From positions 1 through 64,000 of the forward strand of contig NZ_JAKCFB010000016.1 of NCBI RefSeq assembly GCF_024198235.1: 64,000 nucleotides of DNA, in the 5' to 3' direction. The notes under the pieces are model-generated. The model saw only the letters and a list, made by a program, of their open reading frames with translations. It had not been told where the DNA came from and made no database searches. Each line of letters begins with the position of its first letter. The first letter of the stretch is position 1. This stretch comes from Myxococcus dinghuensis. Lineage in GTDB: Bacteria > Myxococcota > Myxococcia > Myxococcales > Myxococcaceae. The position numbers were made by a program, and so were the translations under genes. This document shows positions 56,587-64,000 of this stretch, one piece after another.

Positions 56587-57624
56587 TCACCGCCACCGCC
56601 GCGCCACCGTCGCCAGCGCGGGTCCGATTTCCCCCAGGCGCAGCACCCGCTTCACGGCCCCCGTGGCGATGGCCTCCCCGGGCATGCCGAACACGACGGC
56701 CGTCTCCTCCGACTCCGCCCACACCTCGCCGCCGACGCGCTGTACCTCGCGCGCCCCCATGGCGCCGTCCGCACCCATGCCGGTCAACACCACCGCCAGC
56801 GCGTCCGCGCCCAGCACCTGCGCCACGCTCGTGAAGAGCCGGTCCACGCTGGGCGCGTACTTGTCGAGCGGCGTGGGAGGGGGCGTGTGCAGCTCCAGCC
56901 GCGTGCCACGCTCCACCACCACCAGGTGCCGACCTCCAGGCGCGATGTACACGTGCCCCGGCTGCACCGTGTCGCCCTCGACCGCCTCCGTCACCGTGAA
57001 GGGGCCGATGCGATCCAACCGCTCCGCGAAGGCCCGGGTGAACTGCGCTGGCATGTGCTGGCTCACCAGCACGCACGGCGTCGGCTCCGAGGCCAACCCC
57101 TCCAACACGCGCTGCACCGCCGGAGGTCCTCCCGTGGAGGCCCCCACCGCGACGACCAGCGGCAGCTCGCCCGCCACGGCCAGCGCGCGCGCGCCGGGCG
57201 CCGCGTGACGCTGCCCCGGCCGGACGTGGAGCGCGGCGTGGACCTTCTCCAGGAGCTCCCGGCGCAGCGCCTCCAGCTCCTCGGTCGTCCCCCGCTGGGG
57301 CTTGGCGATGAAGTCGAACGCGCCCAGCTCCAGCGCCTTGAAGACGTCCGACTTGTGCGCGTAGCTGGAGATGACGATGACGGGCGTGGGCGCCGTGCGC
57401 ATCAAGAGGCGCAGGAAGGTGAAGCCCCCCAGCCGGGGCATCTCCAGGTCCAGCGTCACCACGTCCGGCCGCAGCTCGAGGACCTTCTTCAGCCCCTCCT
57501 CGCCGTCCGCGGCCCGGTCCAGCACGCGGACGTTTTCAGAGGACTCCAGCAGCGTGGTGAGCGTGCGCCGGTTCTGCGCCGAGTCGTCGATGACGAGCAC
57601 CGACACCACCTCGCGAGCGCTCAT
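56587..57624 (-). CDS. cheB: Chemoreceptor glutamate methylesterase
   Basis: 345 residues. Receiver (about 1-125): VLVIDDSAQNRRTL, phospho-Asp in DVVTLDLEMP, FIAKP. After a linker, the methylesterase domain: VAVGASTGGP with nucleophile Ser, SQHMPAQFTRAFAERLD with the His, and VLTGMGADGAMGA with the Asp. It removes methyl groups from receptors when phosphorylated by CheA. Start overlaps the cheR stop by four bases. Confidence 0.96.
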   Translation of the reverse strand: MSAREVVSVLVIDDSAQNRRTLTTLLESSENVRVLDRAADGEEGLKKVLELRPDVVTLDLEMPRLGGFTFLRLLMRTAPTPVIVISSYAHKSDVFKALELGAFDFIAKPQRGTTEELEALRRELLEKVHAALHVRPGQRHAAPGARALAVAGELPLVVAVGASTGGPPAVQRVLEGLASEPTPCVLVSQHMPAQFTRAFAERLDRIGPFTVTEAVEGDTVQPGHVYIAPGGRHLVVVERGTRLELHTPPPTPLDKYAPSVDRLFTSVAQVLGADALAVVLTGMGADGAMGAREVQRVGGEVWAESEETAVVFGMPGEAIATGAVKRVLRLGEIGPALATVARRWR

Positions 57625-58502
57625 CGGTCCTCGCTCCGCGCCAGGCCCGGCAGCTCCGGGCGGCGGTACACCAGGTCGCCGCGCAGGTGGACCAGCTCGA
57701 AGTCCGCGCCCAGGTTCAACAGGTTCTCCGAGTGCCCCAAGAGCAGGTAGCCTCCCGGCACCAGCCGGTCGCGCAGGATTCGCAGCACGCGCCGCCGCGC
57801 CGCCTGGTCGAAGTAGATCATCACGTTGCGGCAGAAGACGGCGTCCATCTTCATCACCAACTGGCTGCCCGCCTCGTCCAGCAGGTTGTGGTGGCCGAAG
57901 GACACCATGGCGCGCACGTCGTCACGCACCCGCACCTTGTTGTTCGCCGCCGGCACGAAGAAGCGCTCCAGCAGGTCCGCGGAGGTGGCGCGCAGCGCGG
58001 ACGGGCCGTACTCCGCGCGCCGCGCCATGGTCAGCACGCGCCGGGAGATGTCGCTGCCGTAGACCTCCACGTCCCAGCCCTCGAAGCGCCGGTCCTCGCG
58101 CAGGAGCATGGCCAGCGTGTAGGCCTCCTCGCCGGACGAGCACCCCGCGGACCACAGGCGCAGCCGGCGCGTACGGGCGTTGCGCCGCTCCAGCACGGGC
58201 AACAGCTCCTCGCGGAACGCCTTGAGCTGCGAGGGCTCGCGGAAGAAATACGTCTCGTGCGTGGTGAGCGACTCGATGGCCGCCTCCAGCTCCGTGTGCC
58301 GGTTCGCGTCGTAGCGCAGGTAGCGGTGGTAGGCGCCGAAGTCCGGGACGCCCAGCGCCTCCAGCCGGGGCCAGAGCCGGCGCTCCATGACGAACTTCAT
58401 GTCCTCGTGCACGAGGATGCCGCAGTGCGAATAGACGTGGTCCCGGAGGAGGCGGAACTCCTCGGGCGTCATGTCCGGCCGGCTGTCGTCGAAGCGCGCC
58501 AC
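57621..58502 (-). CDS. cheR: Chemoreceptor methyltransferase
   Basis: 293 residues. N-terminal helical domain (about 15-80), then the SAM-binding domain: ETYFFREPSQLKAF, LWSAGCSSGEEAYTLAM, VYGSDISRRVL and VFCRNVMIYFD. It methylates receptor glutamates to allow adaptation. GTG at 58502 with GGAGGG seven bases upstream is the start. It lies between the HEAT gene and cheB. No receptor gene is in the window. Confidence 0.96.
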   Translation of the reverse strand: MARFDDSRPDMTPEEFRLLRDHVYSHCGILVHEDMKFVMERRLWPRLEALGVPDFGAYHRYLRYDANRHTELEAAIESLTTHETYFFREPSQLKAFREELLPVLERRNARTRRLRLWSAGCSSGEEAYTLAMLLREDRRFEGWDVEVYGSDISRRVLTMARRAEYGPSALRATSADLLERFFVPAANNKVRVRDDVRAMVSFGHHNLLDEAGSQLVMKMDAVFCRNVMIYFDQAARRRVLRILRDRLVPGGYLLLGHSENLLNLGADFELVHLRGDLVYRRPELPGLARSEDR

Positions 58503-58517
58503 CCGCGTTCCCTCCGC

Positions 58518-60494
58518 TCAACGCCGCGACAGCCGTGCCACCGCGTCCGTGAGCGCCTCCCGCGCCAGGGCATCCGACTCGGCCTCCAACGCGCGCCGCG
58601 CGCCCTCCAGGCACTCGGCGCCTCCCGAGTCCCCGAGCACGCGCGCCGCCGCCGCGCGCACGTCCCAGTGGGAGTGCTCCAGCAGCGACATCGCCAACGT
58701 CACCCCCTCCTGGGTCAGCGCGCCCGCGAGCAGCGCGGCCTTCACCACCTCCGCGTCGGGATGTCCGGCCGCGTCCCGCAGCACCCGAGGCCCCGCTCGC
58801 CCCAGCCGCGACAGCGTGCGCACCGCCGCCACCGCGAGCCCGCCGTCCGGGTGCGTGACGAGCCGCTCCACCTCCGCGACGCGGTCGCTCGCGCGACTCG
58901 CCCCCACCGCCTCCACCGCCACGCGCCGCACCGTGAGGTCCTCGTCCTGGAGCGCCGAGCGCAGCAGCGCCCCCGCCTCCGTCCCTCCCAGCCGCCCCGT
59001 GGCCCTCACGCCGGCGACACGCACGGCCACCGCCTCGTCGGCCAGCGCCGCCCGGGCCACCTCGCGCCCCACCTCACCATCCACCTCGCCCGCGACCTCC
59101 ACCGCGGCCGCGCGCCACGCCGGGTCCGCGTCCCGCGCGAGCCTGCGCAGCATGGGCAACGCGGGCGCGCCGCCCACCCGGCCCAGCGCCATCACCGCGG
59201 CGGGCGTGGCCCGCGCCACGATCGCCTCCTCCAACAACGCCAGCACCTCGTCACGGCGGCTCCCCGCGAGCACGGCCAGGGCCCGCGTCGCGGCACCCGC
59301 CATGGAGGGTTCGCCCAGCAGGTCCACGAGCGGCCGAGCCGCCTCGGGCGAGCGCGTGCGCCCCAACGCGCGGACCACGCCAGCGCGCAGGTCGTCCTCC
59401 GCCCACTCCAGCAACACGCACAGCGACGTCACGGAGGACGCGTCCACCAGGTCCACCAGCGCCTCGGCGGCGGCGGAGCGCGCGGGCAGGGACAGGTCCG
59501 CCATGGACGCGAGCAGCACCCGCCCGCCCTCCGTGCCCAGCCGGCCCAGCGTGGCCAGCACCTCACGCAGCAGCCGGTCCTCCCGCGCCGTCTCGGCCAC
59601 CCGCACCGCCAGGGAGACCTCCCCCAGCGCCGCCACCGCCAGGAGCGCCCCCGCGCGCACCGACACGTCCTCCCCCTCCAGCGCCTCCTCCAGCCGTTGC
59701 GGCGCGTCCGGCAACTGGCGCAGCGCCGCGCGCACGACGGACTCCACCTCCCCACGGCGCAAGGACACCAGCGTGGCCTGCGTCCCGAGGGCCGCCAGCG
59801 CGGCCTCCCGCACCGAGCGCGACGGCGACGCCAACCCCCGACAGATGCGCTCCGTCGCCGCGACCTGGGGGATGAGCCCCAACAGCCGGAACGCGCTGCG
59901 CCGCAGGCGGCTGTCGTCGAGGAACGGCGCCACCACGCCCAGCGGCGGCGGCGAGCGCAGCAGCGTCAGCCCCTCCAGCGCCGCGAGCCGCAACAAGGGC
60001 TCCGGGTCCCCCAGCAGCGCCTCGAGCTCGCGCGCCGCCTCCTCCCCGCCCACGTGCCCCAGCGCCTCCGCCACGGACACGCGCACGTTGAGGTCCGGGT
60101 CCTCCAGCGCCAGGACCAGAGGGCCCTCCGCGGCGCGCAGGCCGAGCTGCCCCAGGATGTCCGCGGCGAACTTGCGCTGGTCCGGATCCACGTGTCCCAA
60201 CAACGCGAGGAGCGGCGGCAACGCCGAGCCCCCCAATCCCGCCAACGCCTCCGCCGCCGCGTTGCGCGCGCCGGTCTCTCCCCGTTCTCCCAGCACCGCG
60301 ACGAGCCGGGCGGCGACCTCGCTCCGGCGAGGGAGGCGCTGGAGCCCCTCCGCCGCGGCGTGCCGCACCCTCCAGCTCTCGTCGTGCAGCCCCGCGACCA
60401 GCACGTCGAGGATGCCCTCGCCGAGCAGGTCGAGGTTCTGGAGCGCGCGATAGCGCACCTCCTCTTCCGCCGGGAACTCGGGGAGGTGATTCAT
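58518..60494 (-). CDS. HEAT-repeat protein of the chemosensory operon
   Basis: 658 residues made almost wholly of ~31-residue HEAT-like repeats (about 20), seen in recurring VR-A-A-ALG/EALG-LG patterns such as DESWRVRHAAAEGLQRL, DPDLNVRVSVAEALGHVG and DEAVAVRVAGVRATGRLG. Such solenoids are protein-binding scaffolds. HEAT/PBS-lyase-like proteins are also encoded in some Myxococcus chemosensory clusters (from memory, Cpc7 of Che7). ATG at 60494 overlaps the upstream stop by four bases, so it is made with the Che proteins. Confidence 0.85.
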   Translation of the reverse strand: MNHLPEFPAEEEVRYRALQNLDLLGEGILDVLVAGLHDESWRVRHAAAEGLQRLPRRSEVAARLVAVLGERGETGARNAAAEALAGLGGSALPPLLALLGHVDPDQRKFAADILGQLGLRAAEGPLVLALEDPDLNVRVSVAEALGHVGGEEAARELEALLGDPEPLLRLAALEGLTLLRSPPPLGVVAPFLDDSRLRRSAFRLLGLIPQVAATERICRGLASPSRSVREAALAALGTQATLVSLRRGEVESVVRAALRQLPDAPQRLEEALEGEDVSVRAGALLAVAALGEVSLAVRVAETAREDRLLREVLATLGRLGTEGGRVLLASMADLSLPARSAAAEALVDLVDASSVTSLCVLLEWAEDDLRAGVVRALGRTRSPEAARPLVDLLGEPSMAGAATRALAVLAGSRRDEVLALLEEAIVARATPAAVMALGRVGGAPALPMLRRLARDADPAWRAAAVEVAGEVDGEVGREVARAALADEAVAVRVAGVRATGRLGGTEAGALLRSALQDEDLTVRRVAVEAVGASRASDRVAEVERLVTHPDGGLAVAAVRTLSRLGRAGPRVLRDAAGHPDAEVVKAALLAGALTQEGVTLAMSLLEHSHWDVRAAAARVLGDSGGAECLEGARRALEAESDALAREALTDAVARLSRR

Positions 60495-60868
60495 TCGAGG
60501 ACTTCCAGCGAGCCCGGCTGCGCGTAGAACCAGATGGCGTAGATCCCCACGATGGTTCCCAGCGGGACGTTGGCCAGCCCCACCGCGCCGACGATGAGGG
60601 ACAGCAGCCGCGCCCACTTCCGCCGCCGCAGCAGCCCGATGCCCGCGAGCACGCCAGGGAGCCCCATCAGCAAGACGCATCCGGAGATGCCCGCCGCGAT
60701 GAGCCAGAAGAGGGCCAGGTCACCCGCGGACGTCGTCTCCGGGAACATCGACCCCCAGATGAAGAAGAAGCCGCCCACGGCCAGGGCCGCCAGCAACGAC
60801 AACGCGTTGGTCAGGATGAGGCAGATCCCCAAGATGCGGCGATGGTTGTCGAGATTCCCGCGGTCCAC
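60491..60868 (-). CDS. Small membrane protein in the che operon
   Basis: 125 residues, GTG start at 60868 with GGGGGA upstream. Three hydrophobic segments: LGICLILTNALSLLAALAVGG, LFWLIAAGISGCVLLMG and LLSLIVGAVGLANVPLGTI; a short positive loop (LRRRKWARLL). No family is recognised. Its stop overlaps the start of the HEAT gene, and it lies 20 bases after the second cheW. It could be a membrane anchor or signal protein for the array, from context only. Confidence 0.75.
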   Translation of the reverse strand: MDRGNLDNHRRILGICLILTNALSLLAALAVGGFFFIWGSMFPETTSAGDLALFWLIAAGISGCVLLMGLPGVLAGIGLLRRRKWARLLSLIVGAVGLANVPLGTIVGIYAIWFYAQPGSLEVLE

Positions 60869-60887
60869 GTACGTCCCCCACTCTGGT

Positions 60888-61412
60888 TCACTTCGGTTGG
60901 AGGGCCCCTTCGCGCGCCAGCTCCGCGCGCAGCAAGGCCTTGAGGTCCAGCAACAGCCGGAGCCGGTCCGGCGGGCCACACACGCCCACGACGAACGGAG
61001 ACCGGCCCGCCACCATCAACGCCGGCGCGGGCTTGATGTCGCCCCGCCGCACGCGCAACACCTCCGCCACGCGGTCCACGCGCACGACGACCCGCCGGGG
61101 CCCCAGCTTGCACACCAGCATGCGCGCCTTGCGCGACTCCGCGGCCGGCACGCCCTGCAACCGCTTGCGCAGGTCCACCACGGGCAACACGACGCCGCGC
61201 AGGTGCACGACCCCCTCGACGAAGGCGGGGGCGTGGGGGATGGCGGTGACGCGCTGGGGAGGGAGGACCTCCTCCACGCGCCGGATGTCGAGCACGTACT
61301 CGTCGTCGCCCACGAAGAAGGCGCACAACTGGACCTGGGCATCCGCCTCTGTACCGGGCGTGTCCTCCACCGCGCGGGGGCGGCGCGACAGCAGGTTGAC
61401 GGGGTCCTTCAT
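60888..61412 (-). CDS. cheW: CheW-like coupling protein (second)
   Basis: 174 residues with a single CheW domain (about 28-165): QLCAFFVGDDEYVLDIRRVEEVL, IPHAPAFVEGVVHLRGVVLPVVDLRKR, and LLLDLKALL. It links CheA to receptors. A short non-conserved N-terminus precedes it. Start ATG 61412 overlaps the stop of the other cheW (ATGA). Confidence 0.93.
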   Translation of the reverse strand: MKDPVNLLSRRPRAVEDTPGTEADAQVQLCAFFVGDDEYVLDIRRVEEVLPPQRVTAIPHAPAFVEGVVHLRGVVLPVVDLRKRLQGVPAAESRKARMLVCKLGPRRVVVRVDRVAEVLRVRRGDIKPAPALMVAGRSPFVVGVCGPPDRLRLLLDLKALLRAELAREGALQPK

Positions 61413-61975
61413 GGCGCCAGCGCCTGTTCCGGGTCGAGGAGGATGTAGAGCGAGGGCCCCCGCCGGCCGATGCCGACGACGCAATCCCTGTCCCCCATGC
61501 GGAGGCTCGCCGGAGGCGGCTCCAGCATGGAGGGCTTGAGCTTCACCACCCCCGCGACGCCATCCACCCAGACGCCCGCGGGCCCCGTCTGGGTGCGCAG
61601 GACGATGATGCGCGCGTCGCGCGGGGGCGGCGGCGCCTCGGGCCCCGCGACGAGGGGCGCCTTCTCCGCCAGCCCCAGCCGCACCTTGACGTCGTAGGCC
61701 GGCAGCAGCTCGCCCCGCAGGTTCATCAGCCCCAGCAGCTGGGGCTCCGCGCGGGGAATCTCGGTCAGGGGCGGCACCTTGGAGATCTCCCGCACGGCGC
61801 GGATGGGCACCGCGTAGGACTCCCCCTCCAGGCGGAACGCGAGGTACTCCTCGGGGACCTCCTCGGGCAGCAGGGATGACGCACCGTCGCTGCCGGAGGC
61901 GAAGTCCTGAAGGCCGCCGACGTCCTCGTCCGGACGGTAGAAGAAGTCGTCGAGCAGTTCGGCGAACCGGGACAC
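61409..61975 (-). CDS. cheW: CheW-like coupling protein (first)
   Basis: 188 residues; CheW domain from about 43: EYLAFRLEGESYAVPIRAVREI, EPQLLGLMNLRGELLPAYDVKVRLG, DRDCVVGIGRRGPSLYILLDPEQ. The N-terminal ~40 residues form an extra acidic tail (FAELLDDFFYRPDEDVGGLQ) that could bind another component. Two dissimilar CheWs suggest the complex joins more than one receptor or has different positions in the array. It lies 43 bases after cheA. Confidence 0.93.
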   Translation of the reverse strand: MSRFAELLDDFFYRPDEDVGGLQDFASGSDGASSLLPEEVPEEYLAFRLEGESYAVPIRAVREISKVPPLTEIPRAEPQLLGLMNLRGELLPAYDVKVRLGLAEKAPLVAGPEAPPPPRDARIIVLRTQTGPAGVWVDGVAGVVKLKPSMLEPPPASLRMGDRDCVVGIGRRGPSLYILLDPEQALAP

Positions 61976-62018
61976 GGCGACCGAGGATAGCAGTCACCGG
62001 GGCCGGCCGCAGCGCGCC

Positions 62019-64000
62019 TCATGCGCGCCGGCGCTCCTGGGCCATCCCCTCTTCCAGGAGGGCCGCCACGTCCAGCACCAGCACCGTGCGCCGGTTGCCC
62101 AGGTCCGTGGCGCCGGAGATGCCCCGGACGGACTGCAGCCGGCCCCCCAGGGGCTTGGTGACGATGTCCTGCTGGCCGTGCAGCTCGTCCACCGCGATGC
62201 CCAGCCGCTCCTGCGCCAGCCCCACCACCACCACGAAGTAGCGGCTCACCGGGCGCTCCGGCAGGCCGAACAGCCGCGACAACCGCACGAAGGGCAGCGT
62301 CTGGCCCCGCACGTCCAGCACCTCGCGCCGCTCCAGCGTGCGGATGTCCCCCGGCTGGACGGAGAGGATTTCGAGCACGCTGTTGAGCGGCACCGCGTAG
62401 GTACGGGCGCTCACCCCCACCACCAGCGCGCGGATGATGGCCAGCGTGACGGGGAGCGTCAGGTGGAACGCCGTGCCCTTCCCGCGCTCGCTCCACACGT
62501 CGATGATGCCGGAGAGGTTGCCCAGGTTGTTCTTCACCACGTCCAGGCCCACGCCCCGGCCGGACAGCTCGGACACGCTGCGCGCGGTGGAGAAGCCCGG
62601 CAGGAAGATGAGGTTGAGCAGCTCCCGGCGCCCCATCTCCTCCGCCTGCGCGAAGGTGATGAGCCCCCGGCCCAGCGCCACCTCGCGCACGCGCAGCTCG
62701 TCGATGCCGGCCCCGTCGTCGCTCACCTCGATGACGACGTGGTTGCCCTTCTGCTCGGCGCGCAGGGCCACCACCGCCCGGCGCGGCTTGCCCGCCGCCA
62801 GGCGCACCTCCGGCGGCTCCACGCCGTGGTCGATGGCGTTGCGGATGAGGTGCATCAGCGGGTCGCTCAGCTCCTCGACGATGAGCTTGTCCAGCTCCAC
62901 CTCGCCGCCGCCGATGACGAAGTCGATCTCCTTGCCCGCCTCGCGGGTGATGCGTCGCACCAGCCGGGCCAGCTTGTCGAACACCTGGCCCACCGGCACC
63001 ATCCGCGCTTCCAGCAGGCCCTCCTGGAGCGCCTCGAGCTTGCGCTCCAGGCCCCGCGTCTCGCGCGCGAGCTCCTGGCCGAACAGCTTGGAGAGCGGCA
63101 CCGCGCCATCGACACGCGCCGACTCGGCCAGCCGCTGGAGGTTGGCCTTGATGAGCAGCAGCTCGCCCACCATGTTGATGAGGCCGTCCAGCCTGCCGAT
63201 GTCCACGCGCACCGTCTGCGTCAGCGAGCGCAGCGAGGACTCCGCCGGGACCGGCGCGGGCGCCGCGGGTCGGTCCGACGCGGGCGCCGTCCGTCCGGGC
63301 GCGCGGCCACCGGGGCCCTGGAGGTACGTCACGAGCGACGGGACCGGCCCCGAGGTGCCCGGTCCTCGCCCCCCCTGGGACCTCGCCTCCACGACGGAGG
63401 CGGCCCCCGGGTTTCCAACAGGCCCCCGGGCGGGCCTCGTCCCCCGGCCGGCGGCGACCTCTTCGTGCCCCTCCGTGGCCTCGACACCGGACCGGGTCTC
63501 GTCGGCCGAGAGGGCCCAGTCGCCGCTGGCGGGCCCGGGCCGCGCGCCCCAGGTCGCCGGGTCCGCCAGGGGGAGCCACGCCTGCGAGGCGGGCCCCGGA
63601 CCGGGAGGTGGCCCCGCGTCGGCGCGCGCCTCCGGAGCGGCGGCCCGCCGCGACTCCACCACCGGGTGCGAGGCGTCGCCCGCGCGAGCCCCAGGGGCCG
63701 TTGCCGCGGGAGCGGGCGTCGCCCGAGCGCCCTTCTTCCGGCCCCCGCGCCGGGTGGCGGGCGTCTGGGGCAACACGTCCGTGGGCGAGGCCACCACGAG
63801 CGCGGCGTGGGACTCCGCCTGGGCCAGCGGCGCGCGCGACAGCGCCTCCGCGGACCGGGCCGACGCGGACGACGGGCGCACGGTGAGCTGCGACAGCTCC
63901 GCGGGCGTGCCCTTCAGCCCCGACTCCAGCTCCGCCTGGGCCACCTGGGCCCCGAAGATGAGGTCGAACGCGATGCCGTGCGCGCCGCCCGGCTGCGCCG
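62019..64000 (-). CDS. cheA: Chemotaxis histidine kinase CheA, N-terminus missing
   Basis: The frame is open to the window edge, so the N-terminus (including any Hpt phosphotransfer domain) lies outside; 659 residues are visible. After a low-complexity Pro/Ala/Arg-rich linker (about 63850-63250) come the dimerisation helices (VDIGRLDGLINMVGELLLIK), the ATPase with N-box HLIRNAIDHGVE, DDGAGID and GRGVGLDVVKNNL, and a C-terminal CheW-like regulatory domain (RTYAVPLNSVLEIL). It would phosphorylate CheY and CheB. First gene seen of the operon. Confidence 0.95.
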   Translation of the reverse strand, partial: AQPGGAHGIAFDLIFGAQVAQAELESGLKGTPAELSQLTVRPSSASARSAEALSRAPLAQAESHAALVVASPTDVLPQTPATRRGGRKKGARATPAPAATAPGARAGDASHPVVESRRAAAPEARADAGPPPGPGPASQAWLPLADPATWGARPGPASGDWALSADETRSGVEATEGHEEVAAGRGTRPARGPVGNPGAASVVEARSQGGRGPGTSGPVPSLVTYLQGPGGRAPGRTAPASDRPAAPAPVPAESSLRSLTQTVRVDIGRLDGLINMVGELLLIKANLQRLAESARVDGAVPLSKLFGQELARETRGLERKLEALQEGLLEARMVPVGQVFDKLARLVRRITREAGKEIDFVIGGGEVELDKLIVEELSDPLMHLIRNAIDHGVEPPEVRLAAGKPRRAVVALRAEQKGNHVVIEVSDDGAGIDELRVREVALGRGLITFAQAEEMGRRELLNLIFLPGFSTARSVSELSGRGVGLDVVKNNLGNLSGIIDVWSERGKGTAFHLTLPVTLAIIRALVVGVSARTYAVPLNSVLEILSVQPGDIRTLERREVLDVRGQTLPFVRLSRLFGLPERPVSRYFVVVVGLAQERLGIAVDELHGQQDIVTKPLGGRLQSVRGISGATDLGNRRTVLVLDVAALLEEGMAQERRRA

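Overview
The window comes from a high-GC myxobacterium of the Myxococcus/Corallococcus/Cystobacter kind. The first ~119 bases are the 5' end of a 16S rRNA on the minus strand with a myxobacterial-looking sequence, coding regions strongly favour G/C third positions, and PATAN (DUF4388) proteins, a chemosensory operon with a HEAT-repeat protein and rich outer-membrane biogenesis fit that group. Genus and species are inferred, not proven. No tRNA, IS element, prophage or CRISPR array was seen.

Layout. (1) 1-957: rRNA operon start and a long leader holding five tandem sigma70-type promoters. (2) 958-3668: gmk-yicC and a divergent heptosyltransferase-like gene. (3) 3674-14822, all minus: an LPS operon (pseudo-receiver/DnaJ protein, msbA, PHP hydrolase, waaA, two glycosyltransferases, lpxK, rfaE1, rfaE2, Trm112-like). 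(4) 14868-17402, plus: lpxB, a dolichol-phosphate-mannose-synthase-like gene, marC. (5) 17409-31210, minus: a lipoprotein, an OmpA-family protein, then the lipid A/outer-membrane core lpxI-lpxA-fabZ-lpxD-skp-bamA-lolD-lolC/E-lysS (transcribed from lysS towards lpxI), preceded by an ECF sigma/anti-sigma pair. (6) 31415-42039, minus: prfB with its programmed frameshift, a DUF4105 protein, the phoH-pgpH-ybeY group, a PATAN protein and a large membrane TPR/zinc protein. (7) 42196-47546: mazG, rpsT, then lptE, a zinc-ribbon membrane protein and leuS on minus. (8) 48128-52567, plus: a SusC/SusD outer-membrane uptake pair. (9) 52665-64000, minus: a dehydrogenase, an ABC exporter pair, then cheY, cheB, cheR, a HEAT protein, a small membrane protein, two cheW and cheA (cut by the window edge).

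Together the central 45 kb covers much of envelope construction: lipid A synthesis (lpxA, D, I, B, K; fabZ), Kdo and heptose addition (waaA, rfaE1/2, glycosyltransferases), lipid A-core flipping (msbA), LPS insertion (lptE), outer-membrane protein folding (skp, bamA) and lipoprotein sorting (lolD, lolC/E). These lie among translation genes (lysS, leuS, prfB, rpsT, the rRNA operon).

The least ordinary items are the five-promoter rRNA array with duplicated promoter modules, a phosphorylation-dead receiver fused to PATAN, DnaJ and TPR domains, three domain additions on housekeeping proteins (cupin-YbeY, MazG-VOC, a ~370-residue membrane extension on LolC/E), a SusCD pair outside Bacteroidota, and an ABC exporter placed directly behind cheY.
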